DNA of 64,000 nt from Streptomyces sp. CC0208 (GCF_003443735.1 NZ_CP031969.1:5642001-5706000), one strand, 5' to 3'. Positions 48,767 through 57,239 are shown, counted from the stretch's first letter. The notes: generated by a model not told the origin, from the sequence alone. Numbers and translations are program-made.

Positions 48767-49567
48767 TCAGGCGGAGTCGTTCAGGAGCCGGGCCAGGTGG
48801 TCGCGCCCCGCCTCCAGCAGCTCCTCCAGCGGCGCGGCCGCCTCGTACCAGCGCTTCTCGTACTCCCAGCACAGCCAGCCGTCCCAGCTGTGCCGGGAGA
48901 GGACCTCCACGCACTCCGCGAGCGGCAGGACACCGGTGCCGAGCGCGACCGGGGTGGTGTCCTCGGCCGAGGCGATGTCCTTGACCTGGACGTATCCCAG
49001 GTGCGGGGAGAGGGCCGCGTAGGTCTCGGAGGGCTGTTCGCCGCCGAGCCAGGTGTGCATGACGTCCCAGAGCGCGCCGACCTGACGGTGGCCGACCGGG
49101 CCGAGGACCCGGATCGCGTCGGCACCCGTGCGGTGCGAGTCGTGGGTTTCGAGGAGGATGCGTACGTCGAGGTCGCCGGCGTACTCCGCGGCTGTACCGA
49201 GCCGCCGGGCGGCCGTGGCGTCGGCCTCCTCGCGGGACTGGTCGGAGGCGGCGCCGGGGAAGACGCGCACGAAACCGGCGCCGAGGTCGCGGGCGAGGTC
49301 CAGGAGACGGTGGATCTCCTCGACCACGGGTTCGTCGTCACCGGGGGCGGCCACGCGCGCGTACCCGGCGAGCCCCAGCACCTCCACGCCGGCCGCCTTG
49401 AACTCGGCGACCGCGTCGGCCCGTTCGGCGAGCCCGATACCGGGGTGCACCGGCTCCTCCGGATGCGCGCGCAGTTCTACTCCGTGATAGCCGTACGTGG
49501 TCGCGAGCCGCAGCACGTCGGTCAGGGGGAGGCCGGGGACACCGAGGGTGGAGAACGCCAGTTTCAT
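48767..49567 (-). CDS. Sugar phosphate isomerase/epimerase-like TIM-barrel protein
   Basis: A 266-residue AP-endonuclease-2-type TIM barrel. KLAFSTLGVPGLPL, YGYHGVELRAHPE, ILLETHDSHRTG, VGALWDVMHTWLGGE and WLCWEYEKRWYE place the metal-binding Glu, Asp and His residues at the expected strand ends. Members isomerise or epimerise sugars or act as dehydratases; this one cannot be assigned a substrate. It stands alone between the MFS gene and the minisatellite. Confidence 0.88.
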   Translation of the reverse strand: MKLAFSTLGVPGLPLTDVLRLATTYGYHGVELRAHPEEPVHPGIGLAERADAVAEFKAAGVEVLGLAGYARVAAPGDDEPVVEEIHRLLDLARDLGAGFVRVFPGAASDQSREEADATAARRLGTAAEYAGDLDVRILLETHDSHRTGADAIRVLGPVGHRQVGALWDVMHTWLGGEQPSETYAALSPHLGYVQVKDIASAEDTTPVALGTGVLPLAECVEVLSRHSWDGWLCWEYEKRWYEAAAPLEELLEAGRDHLARLLNDSA

Positions 49568-49803
49568 GCGCCTACTCTCGCCCGGTGGAGTCGGTGAGGT
49601 CCAGTCCGGGCGGGGTGGCGGGCGGCGAGTGGCTCAGCCGACGGCCGGCTCGGCCTGCCTGGCGGCGGCGGGCAGGGTCGGCCTCGGCTCGGGCGGCGGG
49701 CCGGGTTACGGCTTGGCCGATGGGGTGAGCCACGCCCCGCTCGACCGGCGCAGGTGGGCTTGGCCCCGGAGCAGGGACCTGGCGGCGGGCTCAGCCACGG
49801 CCC

Positions 49804-49915
49804 GATGGACCGGCAGCCCGATGGACCGGCAGCCCGGTGGACCGGCAGCCCGATGGACCGGCCGCCTGGTGGACTGGCAGCCCGGTGGACCGGCAGCCCG
49901 ATGGACTGGCTCGGC
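49804..49915. repeat. Minisatellite of seven 16-bp units
   Basis: Units of consensus GATGGACCGGCAGCCC begin at 49804, 49820, 49836, 49852, 49868, 49884 and 49900. Variation is mainly A/G at the second base and C/T in GACCGG/GACTGG. The 16-bp period is not a multiple of three, so it is not coding. Confidence 0.92.
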
Positions 49916-50000
49916 CACTCACGACCTGACCGGCTCAGCCAGTTCGCAACCCGACCGGCTCAGCCACTCACAGCCTGACCGGCTCAGCCAGTCACCGGCC
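49904..50000. repeat. Adjoining repeat of four 24-25-bp units
   Basis: Units beginning GACYGGCTCRGCCA start at 49904, 49928, 49953 and 49977 (spacing 24, 25 and 24). The first overlaps the last 16-bp unit, so one array grades into the other. There are no spacers and no CRISPR-like architecture. Confidence 0.85.
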
Positions 50001-50015
50001 ACACCCCCGTCACCG

Positions 50016-50954
50016 TCACGTACCCGTACCCGTCCCGGTCAGATCCAGCCGCCAGTCCTGCCCGTTCAGGTCCTTGCCGAAGGAGCGGTGGGGTTTCTCG
50101 GCGGCCAGGACGAAACCGTGCCGCTGGTAGACGCGGCGGGCGGCGGTGAGCACGTCGTTGGTCCACAGCACCAGGTCGCGGTAGCCGACCCCGCGCGCGA
50201 AGTCGACGACGGCCGACACCAGCCGGTCCCCGATACCGAGCCCGCGCGCCTCGGGCTCGACGAGGAGCAGCCGCAGCCGGGCGGTCGCGGGCGCCTCGTC
50301 CCGTACGCACATCACACAGCCCACCGGCCGCCCGTCCAGCTCGGCGATCCACACCCGCTCCAGATGCGGATCGTGGTCCTCCGCGAAGTCGGCGACGATC
50401 CTCGCGACCAGGGCTTCGTAGTCGGCGTTGAAGCCGTACTCGGCGGCGTAGAGGGCCGCGTTCCGGGCCACGATCCAGCCGAGGTCACCGGGACCCGGCT
50501 CGCGCAGCAGGACGTCCTCGCGGCGGGGAGGGCGGCCGTCCGACAGGAGGGTACGGACGGTCCGCATCGCCTCGGAGAGCCGGGGCCGGTCGGCGGAGGG
50601 GACGGTCGCGAGGAGCGCACCCACGGATTCGTCGGCGCGCTCGGCGAGCAGCGCGGCGGTCTCCCGGCCGCGTGCGGTGAGGGTGACCCGGCGTCGGCGC
50701 GGATCGCGGTGCGAGGTCGTACGCTCGATCAGTCCGTCCTGCTCGAACTTGTTCAGGATCCGGCTCAAGTACCCGGCGTCCAGCGAGAGTTCGGCGCGCA
50801 GGTCAGCCGCGTCGGTGCGCGGCGAGTGGGCGAGCTCGTACAGGACGCGGGACTCGGTGAGGGTGTACGGCGCGTACAGCTGGCGGCTGTAGTCAAGGGC
50901 GCCGATGACGTTCGTGTAGAAGCGGTTGAAGGCGCGGATGTCCTGGACGGTCAT
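50016..50954 (-). CDS. MarR regulator fused to a GNAT acetyltransferase
   Basis: A 312-residue two-domain protein. Residues 1-140 are a MarR winged helix (LTESRVLYELAHS, DLRAELSLDAGYLSRILNKFEQDGLIERT, DPRRRRVTLTARG). Residues 148-305 are a GNAT domain with LLLVEPEARGLGIGDRLVSAVVDFA (the acetyl-CoA loop) and ARRVYQRHGFVL. Such fusions are widespread, but their ligand and substrate are mostly unknown. A TGACTCAGTCA palindrome lies 24-34 bases before the ATG at 50954, suggesting autoregulation. Its 3' end abuts the minisatellite. Confidence 0.93.
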   Translation of the reverse strand: MTVQDIRAFNRFYTNVIGALDYSRQLYAPYTLTESRVLYELAHSPRTDAADLRAELSLDAGYLSRILNKFEQDGLIERTTSHRDPRRRRVTLTARGRETAALLAERADESVGALLATVPSADRPRLSEAMRTVRTLLSDGRPPRREDVLLREPGPGDLGWIVARNAALYAAEYGFNADYEALVARIVADFAEDHDPHLERVWIAELDGRPVGCVMCVRDEAPATARLRLLLVEPEARGLGIGDRLVSAVVDFARGVGYRDLVLWTNDVLTAARRVYQRHGFVLAAEKPHRSFGKDLNGQDWRLDLTGTGTGT

Positions 50955-50977
50955 GATCGGTTCGACCCCCGGATACT

Positions 50978-50988
50978 TGACTCAGTCA
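50978..50988. promoter_or_regulatory. MarR-type operator TGACTCAGTCA
   Basis: A perfect 5+1+5 palindrome just upstream of the MarR-GNAT ATG, with TTGACT at its left edge. Its position and symmetry suit autorepression by the fusion protein. Confidence 0.6.
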
Positions 50989-51032
50989 GAGATACCGATG
51001 GACCGAGCGTAGGACGTCCGCGCCCGCCGCGG

Positions 51033-51629
51033 CTACCCCTCGGTGGCGGGCCGGTAGACGCACAGCTGCACGCCGGTCTTCCCGGTGACCGTGGACACCA
51101 GCTCGAAGGGCCGCTTCGCGCCGTCCTCGGGGAAGATCGACTTGCCGCCGCCGAGCAGTACCGGCATCACGATCAGCTGGAGCTCGTCGACGAGCCCCTC
51201 GCTGATCAGGGTGCGGACGAGAGTGGGACTGCCCATCATCGCCAGCTCGCCGCCCTTGCGCTCCCGCAGCTCACGGATCCGCGCGACGGCCTCGGAGCCG
51301 GGGATGCGCTCGGTGTTGTTCCAGGTCAGCTCGGAGTCGTCGAGGGTGTCCGTGACGACGTACTTCTTCAGGGAGTTCAGCCGGTCGGCGAAGGGGTCCC
51401 CCGCGCGCTCCGGCCAGGCCCCCGCCATCGTCAGATACGTCCGCCGCCCGTACAGCAGCGCCTCGGCCCGCTCCATCCCCTCGGTGAACGCCGGGCCGAG
51501 CACCTCCGGGTCGAAGTAGGGGTGCGACCAGCCGCCGTGCGCGAAGCCGCCGTCGGTGTCCTCCTCGGGCCCGCCGGGCGCCTGCACGACCCCGTCCAGA
51601 CTGATGAACTCACTGACGACGATGCGCAT
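51033..51629 (-). CDS. Dihydrofolate-reductase-fold protein (RibD C-terminal-like)
   Basis: A 198-residue protein starting MRIVVSEFISLDGVVQAPGG, the usual opening of the YyaP/RibD_C group. It has ALLYGRRTYLTMAGAWPE, KYVVTDTLDD, GELAMMGSPTLVRTLISEGLVDEL and a LLGGGKSIFPEDG substrate loop. NAD(P)H binding and reduction of a pteridine- or pyrimidine-like substrate are typical of the family, but the actual substrate is unknown. The start is 75 codons inside a longer open frame; it was chosen by homology to the family N-terminus. Confidence 0.9.
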   Translation of the reverse strand: MRIVVSEFISLDGVVQAPGGPEEDTDGGFAHGGWSHPYFDPEVLGPAFTEGMERAEALLYGRRTYLTMAGAWPERAGDPFADRLNSLKKYVVTDTLDDSELTWNNTERIPGSEAVARIRELRERKGGELAMMGSPTLVRTLISEGLVDELQLIVMPVLLGGGKSIFPEDGAKRPFELVSTVTGKTGVQLCVYRPATEG

Positions 51630-52589
51630 GGGACTCACTCCAGTTCCTAGTCGATTACGGCAGTACAGACCGGGGTGGGGCACGGAACTCATCGGTGAAG
51701 GGGGAGCGTTGTCGGGGTGACGGTCGCCCTCGGGTGCGGCCGCCGTCGACGGACGGGCCGTGCCTGCGCAGGTCGTCAAGCGAACCGACCCACACACGAG
51801 CTCCTGGAACAGGCACTCGGCACCCCCGCCCTGCCGACACCCACCCAATGCCACCAGCGCGCCCGCTCACAGCCGAACGGCATGGAGATGCCCGTCCCGC
51901 CCAGGCGCCTCGCCCCCTCTGCTCCGTGGGGAGGCCGAAAGCGGCTTTGAACATCTCTCTGTAACCGTTCCAGTTCGTACCGTTGACACCCCGTACACGG
52001 CACCTTACTGTCACGCCAACTTCCGAACGTTTGTCGATATTTCGAACACACGAAAGGCAATTGCCCTGCACCCCCGGAATCAGCACGCACGTGGCCGGAA
52101 CGCCGTGGCGCAGCCCGACGTAGGTACAGGAGCACGCCGGCAAAGGGAGCACGAGAGTCGGCGATGCCAGGCCGTAGCAACGCACTGATCGGCGATGTGC
52201 GAGATGCCGAGGCGTCTGAGCACCGACTCGAGCAACGTGCCGGGCCGGCCTGATCGCAACCGTGCGAGCGAGGTTCGCCGGTTGCTCGCTCGCCTTGAAA
52301 CCCGTGCACCAAGACCCCGACGACCTCGGCTGCTGCGTGCGGATCGGCGAGGGCGCCGAAACTGATCCGCCCCGGTGCACCCCTCAGTCCGAAGTCCGGT
52401 CCGCCCGGGGATCTGCCCGTACGGCACTCGTCTGCGACGCCTGCCCCTGCCACAGCGCCCGGGAGCGCGAACAGCGCTCCGACTCGCTCTCGACCTGTCT
52501 GCCGAGCGCCCGGCTCGCTCCACCACTTCCCCCTCGACGTCTGGTCCGCCGGAATCCCTCAACGATGAGAAGGACAAGGAACGATCGCC
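51630..52589. other. 960-base intergenic region, mostly long 5' leader of the sugar-binding gene
   Basis: No convincing coding frame exists on either strand: the open frames have shadow-like composition. Visible elements are a near-consensus promoter (51983-52011), an AT-richer segment with the imperfect palindrome CGATATTTCG near 52030-52045, and a 9-bp stem GCGAGCGAG/CTCGCTCGC (52264-52272 and 52285-52293). The stretch 52080-52588 may be decayed coding DNA. Confidence 0.55.
51983..52011 (+). promoter_or_regulatory. Near-consensus promoter upstream of the sugar-binding gene
   Basis: TTGACA (51983-51988) and TACTGT (52006-52011) are 17 bases apart, an excellent sigma-HrdB-type match for Streptomyces. 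Transcription would begin about 570 bases before the sugar-binding gene. Confidence 0.6.
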
Positions 52590-53681
52590 ATGTTCAACCG
52601 AAGAACCGCCCTCGCCTCCCTCGCCGGAGCCGCCTCTCTCGCCCTCACCGCGTCCGCCTGCGGCCAGAGCAGCGTGCGCAGCTCCGAGGGCACGTCCGTG
52701 GGCGGTACCGTCGGCGTCGCCATGCCGACCCGGTCCTCCGACCGCTGGCTTACCGACGGCAGGAGCATCGTCAAGGACCTGAAGGGCAAGGGGTACAAGG
52801 CCAAGCTGGTCTACGGCGACGACGACCCGAAAGCCCAGGTCTCCCAGATCGAGAACCTGATCAAGCAGCGCGTCGACGCACTGATCATCGCGGCCATCGA
52901 CGCCAGGTCGCTGAACGGCGTGCTTCAACAGGCCGCCGCTGCGCACATTCCGGTGATCTCCTACGACCGGCTCATCCTCGGCACCAAGAACGTCGACTAC
53001 TACGTCTCCTTCGACAACGAGATGGTCGGCCGGATGCAGGCTTCCCACATCATCAAGAAGCTCGGACTGGAGGACGGTAAGGGTCCGTTCAACATCGAGC
53101 TGTTTGCCGGCTCCCCCGACGACAACAACACCAAATACTTCTTCGAAGGTGCGATGGCCCGCTTGCAGCCGTTCCTGGACAGCAAGCAGTTGGTCGTCCC
53201 GTCGGGTCAGACCAAGCTCAGCCGGATCACCACCTTGCGCTGGGACGGGCCCACCGCGGAAAAGCGCATGAGAGGCATTCTCGCCACGTGGTACCAGAGC
53301 AAGAAGGTCGACGCGGTCCTGTCGCCGTACGACGGCATCTCCAGGGGGGTCCTGTCCGCGCTGAAGTCAGACGGCTACGGCTCCGGCAGCGAGCTCCCGG
53401 TCATCACCGGTCAGGACGCCGAGCCTGCCTCGGTGAAGTCGATCATCGCGGGTCAGCAGTCGGAGACCGTCTACAAGGACGTCCGCGAACTCGCCGGGGC
53501 CGCCGCAGACATGGTCGACGACATACTCAAGGGCAGGCGTCCGCGGATCAACAACAGACGCGACTACAACAACGGCGTCAAGAACGTGCCCGCCTACTTG
53601 CTGCAGCCGCAGAGCCTCGACGAGACCAACTATGACGTTCTGATCCGGGACGGTTACTACACGGCCGATGAGCTCAAGTAG
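52590..53681 (+). CDS. ChvE-like multiple-monosaccharide-binding lipoprotein (orphan)
   Basis: A 363-residue periplasmic-binding-protein-like lipoprotein. The N-terminus is MFNRRTALASLAGAASLALTASAC, with twin Arg and a lipobox ending in Cys near residue 24. The body has the ChvE/MmsE hallmarks: GVAMPTRSSDRWLTDG, VDALIIAAIDARSLNGVLQQA, IPVISYDRLILGTKNVDYYVSFDN and LPVITGQDAEPASVKSI. It should bind glucose, galactose, xylose or arabinose. In complete operons the ATPase and permease genes (mmsA/gguA, mmsB/gguB) follow immediately; here the next DNA is a transposase remnant. The SD AAGGA lies 10 bases before the ATG. Confidence 0.9.
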   Translation: MFNRRTALASLAGAASLALTASACGQSSVRSSEGTSVGGTVGVAMPTRSSDRWLTDGRSIVKDLKGKGYKAKLVYGDDDPKAQVSQIENLIKQRVDALIIAAIDARSLNGVLQQAAAAHIPVISYDRLILGTKNVDYYVSFDNEMVGRMQASHIIKKLGLEDGKGPFNIELFAGSPDDNNTKYFFEGAMARLQPFLDSKQLVVPSGQTKLSRITTLRWDGPTAEKRMRGILATWYQSKKVDAVLSPYDGISRGVLSALKSDGYGSGSELPVITGQDAEPASVKSIIAGQQSETVYKDVRELAGAAADMVDDILKGRRPRINNRRDYNNGVKNVPAYLLQPQSLDETNYDVLIRDGYYTADELK

Positions 53682-53683
53682 CG

Positions 53684-53839
53684 ACGGGCCTTGACCTCGA
53701 ATCTTGCGGCCTGGAGCGTCTCGCGTTTGAACGCCGCGTTGAAGGACTCGGCGAGCGCGTTGTCTGCGCTGGAGCCGATCGCGCTCATGGACTGGCGGAC
53801 GCCGGCTTGGTTGCAGGCGTCGGCAAAGGCCCGACTGGC
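53684..53839 (-). pseudogene. IS3-type transposase remnant (integrase core fragment)
   Basis: On the minus strand about 50 codons read FADACNQAGVRQSMSAIG then SSADNALAESFNAAFKRETL, the DDE-domain region surrounding the last catalytic Glu of IS3-family OrfB transposases. Both ends are lost: it runs into the terminator hairpin upstream and into the sugar-binding gene's stop downstream. No inverted terminal repeats are recognised. Confidence 0.85.
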
Positions 53840-53850
53840 GCGCCTGAGTG

Positions 53851-53889
53851 ACGGAGGGCCCGGCCGGGCGAGCCGGCCGGGCCCTCCGT
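53851..53889. terminator. Terminator of the lamin-tail gene
   Basis: ACGGAGGGCCCGGCCGG / CCGGCCGGGCCCTCCGT, a perfect 17-bp stem with a 5-base loop, 43 bases past the lamin-tail stop. It lies between that gene and the transposase remnant. Confidence 0.9.
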
Positions 53890-53932
53890 CGCCCCGCGGC
53901 ATCACCTCGAGCCGCGGGTGTGGGAAGCAAGG

Positions 53933-54415
53933 TCAGTGGTGGCGGCCACCGTGGCGGTGGTGGCCCCAGGACGCGTCGTCGATGAAGCGGTCGTGGTCGT
54001 TGCGCAGGGTGGCGGTGTCGGAGTGGTTGTCCCACACCTCGTTGTGGCGGTCCATGTAGAGGTCGCTGTCGGTGTCGCGGCCCCTGCCGGTGTGGACGCG
54101 GACCGTGGCGCGCCCCTCAAGGCGGTAGTGGTCGAAGGTGTAGGTGTCGCCGTCCTCGTTCGTCAGAGTCCAGCCGTCGAGGTTGACCGTGCGGCGGGAG
54201 GTGTTGGTGAGCTCCACCCACTCCTTGTTCAGCGAGCGCCGCGAACGGTCGTCCCAGCCGGGTGAGTCGTACTGGACCGCGCTGATCTCCACCTTCGTGC
54301 GGTCGGGCCGGGCGTGGTCGGCGGCCGACGCCGGCAGCGCGACTGCCCCGACGATCGCGGCGGCCGCGAGAGCGGCGGCGGACAGGCGACGGGCGGTCAC
54401 CGTGGAAGAAGACAC
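53933..54415 (-). CDS. Secreted lamin-tail-domain protein
   Basis: A 160-residue exported protein starting at GTG 54415 (GGGGG upstream). The signal peptide is SSSTVTARRLSAAALAAAAIVGAVALPASA. The mature part is a single lamin-tail (LTD) Ig-like domain: VEISAVQYDSPGWDDRSRRS, NKEWVELTNTSRRTVNLDGW, TLTNEDGDTYTF. The C-terminus is His-rich (WGHHRHGGRHH) and might bind metal. LTD domains in bacteria are often fused to nucleases or phosphatases; here it stands alone. No partner is adjacent. Confidence 0.88.
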   Translation of the reverse strand: MSSSTVTARRLSAAALAAAAIVGAVALPASAADHARPDRTKVEISAVQYDSPGWDDRSRRSLNKEWVELTNTSRRTVNLDGWTLTNEDGDTYTFDHYRLEGRATVRVHTGRGRDTDSDLYMDRHNEVWDNHSDTATLRNDHDRFIDDASWGHHRHGGRHH

Positions 54416-54939
54416 AAGGCCCCCAGGCTGTACGGGCACCCGCCCGCCCCGGGGCCCTGACAGCAGAGCGGGTGGGACGGGTTGGTGCGGTGTGCGGGTG
54501 GCGGCCGGTCGGCCGCACACCCACACCATGGCCGTGTCGTGCAGGTGGTGAACGCGATACGGGCGGTCCGTTACTGTTCATCCGCATTGCTGTGACTGTC
54601 GCTTGTATCGTCCATTCATGCGGCATATGCGCGAAGTTGACGCCCCGCCATGCCGAGATCACGTACGGGTGTTGGCCGCCCCACCGTTATCACCAGGACG
54701 CGCCACCCCACCAACCGCACGACCCTCACCCGTGAGTGTGTAACAGCGCTCGGACTCTGCGCCGGTGCTGTTGCCTACGGGCGGCTGGTCAGGCGCGGCC
54801 GGCCTGCAGTTGTACTGGTCGGAGAACACGATGAGCCGCCGATGACGCCGTCGGCGTGACATCGCCCGGCAACCGCAACCACACACAGCCGTCCGGGGCT
54901 CTCCCCCTGCACATCCACTCCCTGCTGAAGGAGACCGAC
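54416..54939. other. Intergenic region with one doubtful small ORF
   Basis: 524 bases. The only frame with any protein-like look is 54650-54859 (+), 69 codons with ECVTALGLCAGAVAYGRLVRRG as a possible helix. Its third-position GC is well below that of neighbours and it has no SD, so I do not call it. A promoter for the 54940 gene should lie here but none stands out. Confidence 0.5.
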
Positions 54940-55248
54940 GTGAGCCTTGCCCTTGACCACCACACGCCGCACACCTTCGTCGACCCCTACGCCGCCGACC
55001 CGGCAGAGACGGCCTGGCCCCCGGCCGCCGGGCAGGACACCGACTGCCTGCTCCCGCCGCCCAACCCCGGCGAGCGCCTCAGCATCCTCATCAGCCCCCG
55101 CGACCAGCGCCGCCTGGCCCTGCACGCCGCACTGACCGCCGCCGGCATCCCGCCCCGGCCCGAGGACCGCGACGCCATCGACCAGCTCAGCACCCTGTCC
55201 CCCAGCATCAACACCACCCTGCAACGCTGGCTGAACCACACGCTGTGA
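54940..55248 (+). CDS. Hypothetical protein, 102 residues
   Basis: Starts at GTG 54940 with AAGGAG 6 bases upstream, a textbook SD that decides the start over an ATG 28 codons earlier. The protein is acidic to neutral, rich in Pro, Leu and His, with no signal peptide or membrane segment. The C-terminal half (LSILISPRDQRRLALHAALTAAG to STLSPSINTTLQRWLNHTL) is predicted helical. I do not recognise a family. It lies among mobile-element remnants (DUF6292, integrase) and may be cargo of a lost integrated element. Confidence 0.65.
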   Translation: MSLALDHHTPHTFVDPYAADPAETAWPPAAGQDTDCLLPPPNPGERLSILISPRDQRRLALHAALTAAGIPPRPEDRDAIDQLSTLSPSINTTLQRWLNHTL

Positions 55249-55403
55249 AATGGACGCGCACACACGAGGTCCGCCCATGCGCGCTGGGCTCGTGCCAGAC
55301 GACGCATGAGGTCGGGCAACCTTTACGCCGTCGCACCGCGCCCGTATGCGGCCCGCACCGCCTCGACCGCCTTGCTCATAGGTGTCGGCCTGGGTGTCGA
55401 TCG

Positions 55404-55924
55404 TCAGCTGCCCACCCGGCCCGCCCGCACCTCCTGCGCGCCGTCCCACCCCTCCCGGTACTCCACGTCCGGCAGCCTGCGGAAGCGCACCAGTTCCTCC
55501 GCCACGTCGGCCACCCGCTCCGGGTCCGCGATGGGCGTGCGCAGGGCCGTGATCACGGTGTAGAGCAGCACGTCGTAGGAGTTGAGTCCGGTCAGGGCGT
55601 AGTACCAGCCCTGGCGTTCCTCCCAGTCGAGCCGGATCCCGCCTTGGCCGCTGGTGCGGGAGACGTCCCAGGCGAGCGTCATGTAAGTGGTCAGGCCGCG
55701 CTCCATGCCGTGGTGGCTGGCCCGACGGTGCCTGGCGGGATACCCCGATGGGTGAGGGCGTCGTCGACGGCCTGGACGTAGGGCCAGTGCGGCGTCCCGT
55801 GGGGTGCACCGCGTGATCCTGGCGGGTCCAACAGCACGGGTCTACCCGCCAGGCGCCGCGGGGAGGCACGCTCCGGCGGCCAGATCGCCAGGGACCTCGC
55901 CGTGTTTGTCACCTGGGTCGACAC
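55404..55924 (-). pseudogene. Frameshifted DUF6292-family gene
   Basis: Two minus-strand frames together make a DUF6292 protein: the first (from 55924) contains WPYVQAVDDALTHRGIPPG and stops at 55691; the second contains GMERGLTTYMTLAWDVSRTS followed by GGIRLDWEERQGWYYALTGL, to the stop at 55404. The frame changes near 55718-55735. DUF6292 genes are common on Streptomyces integrative elements. A single indel explains the break, so a sequencing error cannot be ruled out. Confidence 0.75.
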
Positions 55925-56165
55925 CGAATGCCGACGTCTGGGCCGACCGACGTCATCCCCCCGGACGAGCGCGGCCGCCTCACCGCCTCCCGGTTCCGGC
56001 GCACCCTCGCCTGATGCTCCAGGGGTGCGCCGGCTCCTACGATTCCGGGTTCCCCGACGGATACGGCTTCGGGGACTGGCTCTACCGCTTGGAGATCCTC
56101 GCCGACGACACCCAGGCCCTCGAAGACGGGGAGCACGTCAGCGCCCTGCCGCCGACGCCTGATCC
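55878..56165 (+). pseudogene. Decayed tyrosine-integrase remnant
   Basis: Three pieces in different frames resemble the C-terminal half of a Streptomyces site-specific integrase: QIARDLAVFVTWVDTECRRLG (from about 55881), then DVIPPDERGRLTASRFRRTLA ending in TGA at 56012, then CAGSYDSGFPDGYGFGDWLY with RLEILADDTQALEDGEHVSA in a third frame. A segment of about 20-25 codons carrying the catalytic HxxR region appears deleted between the last two. The N-terminal half is absent, so it is non-functional. Confidence 0.82.
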
Positions 56166-56192
56166 GAGGCGCCCCCGACGACCCCCGCACCC

Positions 56193-57239
56193 TCAACCCC
56201 GCGGCACCCCCGAAGACCCCCGAACCATCAACTCCCCCCGCACGGTCGCGATCCCCCCGGGCGGCGGCTCCTCCCGCCCCATCGCGATCCGCCCCGCCCG
56301 CGCCCCCGCCTCCGACAACGGCAACCGCACCGTCGTCAGCGCCGGCACCGCGTCGATGCTGAACGGCAGGTCGTCGAACCCGGCGACGGACACGTCGTCC
56401 GGAATCCGCAGCCCCGAGTCCCGCAGGGCCGCACACGCCCCCAGCGCGACGGAGTCGTTCGCGGCCACCACAGCCGTCAACGACGGATCCCGCCGCAGCA
56501 GCTCCAGCGTGGCCTCGTACCCGGACCGCCGGTCGTAGCGGCCGTACACGGTCCACCGGGGGTCCTCCTCGATCCCGTGCGCCGCCAGGGCCGCCCGGTG
56601 TCCCTCCAGCCGGTGCCGGGTCGTCGTCCGCTCCTCGGGGCCCGCGATGTAGCCGAGCCGCCGGTGCCCGAGCCCGATCAGGTGCTCGGTCAGCTCGCGA
56701 CCCCCGCCCCGGTTGTCGAAGGTCAGCGCGAACGCCCCGGTCTCCGGCGCCGGCGGCCGCCCGCACAGCACGATCCGCGTCCCCGCGTCCGCCAGCTTCC
56801 GCAGCTTGGCGGACATCGCGGCCTGGTGCGGCGCGGCCTCCGTCGCCCCGCCCGTCAGGACGACCGCCGCCGCCCGCTGCCGCTGGAGCAGGGTGAGATA
56901 CGTCAGCTCCCGCTCGGGGGAGCCCCCGGTGTTGCAGACGACCCCGAGCCGCTCACCGCCCGCGCGCCCGCCCGGCCCCCCGATCTCCGACTGGATCGCA
57001 CCAGCCATGATCCCGAAGAAGGGGTCGGCGATGTCGTTCACGAGGATCCCGACGAGGTCCGAGGTGGCGGCGGCGAGCGAGCTGGCCGGTCCGTTCAGCA
57101 CGTAGTCCAGCTCGTCCACGGCCCGCAGCACCCGCTCACGGGTGGACGCGGCCACGGGGTAGTTCCCGTTCAGTACGCGCGACACCGTCGCGGGGGAGAC
57201 CTGGGCGCGGGCCGCCACGTCCGCCAGGGTCACCGTCAT
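56193..57239 (-). CDS. LacI-family repressor
   Basis: A 348-residue LacI/GalR regulator. The HTH is LADVAARAQVSPATVSRVLNG with the hinge helix near PASSLAAATS. The ligand-binding domain has the usual VGILVNDIADPFFGIMAGAIQ and VSVAGFDDLPFSIDAVPALTTVR segments. It is divergent from the oxidoreductase-DUF993-isomerase operon, and an AAGCGCTT operator lies between. The effector is probably the sugar or its derivative handled by that operon. Confidence 0.94.
   Translation of the reverse strand: MTVTLADVAARAQVSPATVSRVLNGNYPVAASTRERVLRAVDELDYVLNGPASSLAAATSDLVGILVNDIADPFFGIMAGAIQSEIGGPGGRAGGERLGVVCNTGGSPERELTYLTLLQRQRAAAVVLTGGATEAAPHQAAMSAKLRKLADAGTRIVLCGRPPAPETGAFALTFDNRGGGRELTEHLIGLGHRRLGYIAGPEERTTTRHRLEGHRAALAAHGIEEDPRWTVYGRYDRRSGYEATLELLRRDPSLTAVVAANDSVALGACAALRDSGLRIPDDVSVAGFDDLPFSIDAVPALTTVRLPLSEAGARAGRIAMGREEPPPGGIATVRGELMVRGSSGVPRG

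Larger units (their letters stand above)
49568..50015. other. Intergenic region holding two minisatellites
   Basis: 448 bases between two minus-strand genes. The middle is occupied by the tandem arrays listed below; the remainder is GC-rich sequence with loose copies of the same GGCTCAGCC and CTCGGC words (for example near 49632 and 49680). No gene is evident. Confidence 0.7.

Noticed and set aside
49804..50000. The tandem array as a CRISPR
   Set aside because: Units are directly adjacent with no unique spacers, two different unit lengths occur, and no cas gene is present.
54650..54859. A 69-codon plus-strand ORF
   Set aside because: It has no SD, low third-position GC compared with real genes here and no recognisable domain.
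55323..55379. An 18-codon minus-strand ORF (MSKAVEAVRAAYGRGATA)
   Set aside because: It is very short and lacks an SD. It may be part of decayed mobile DNA but cannot be supported as a gene.
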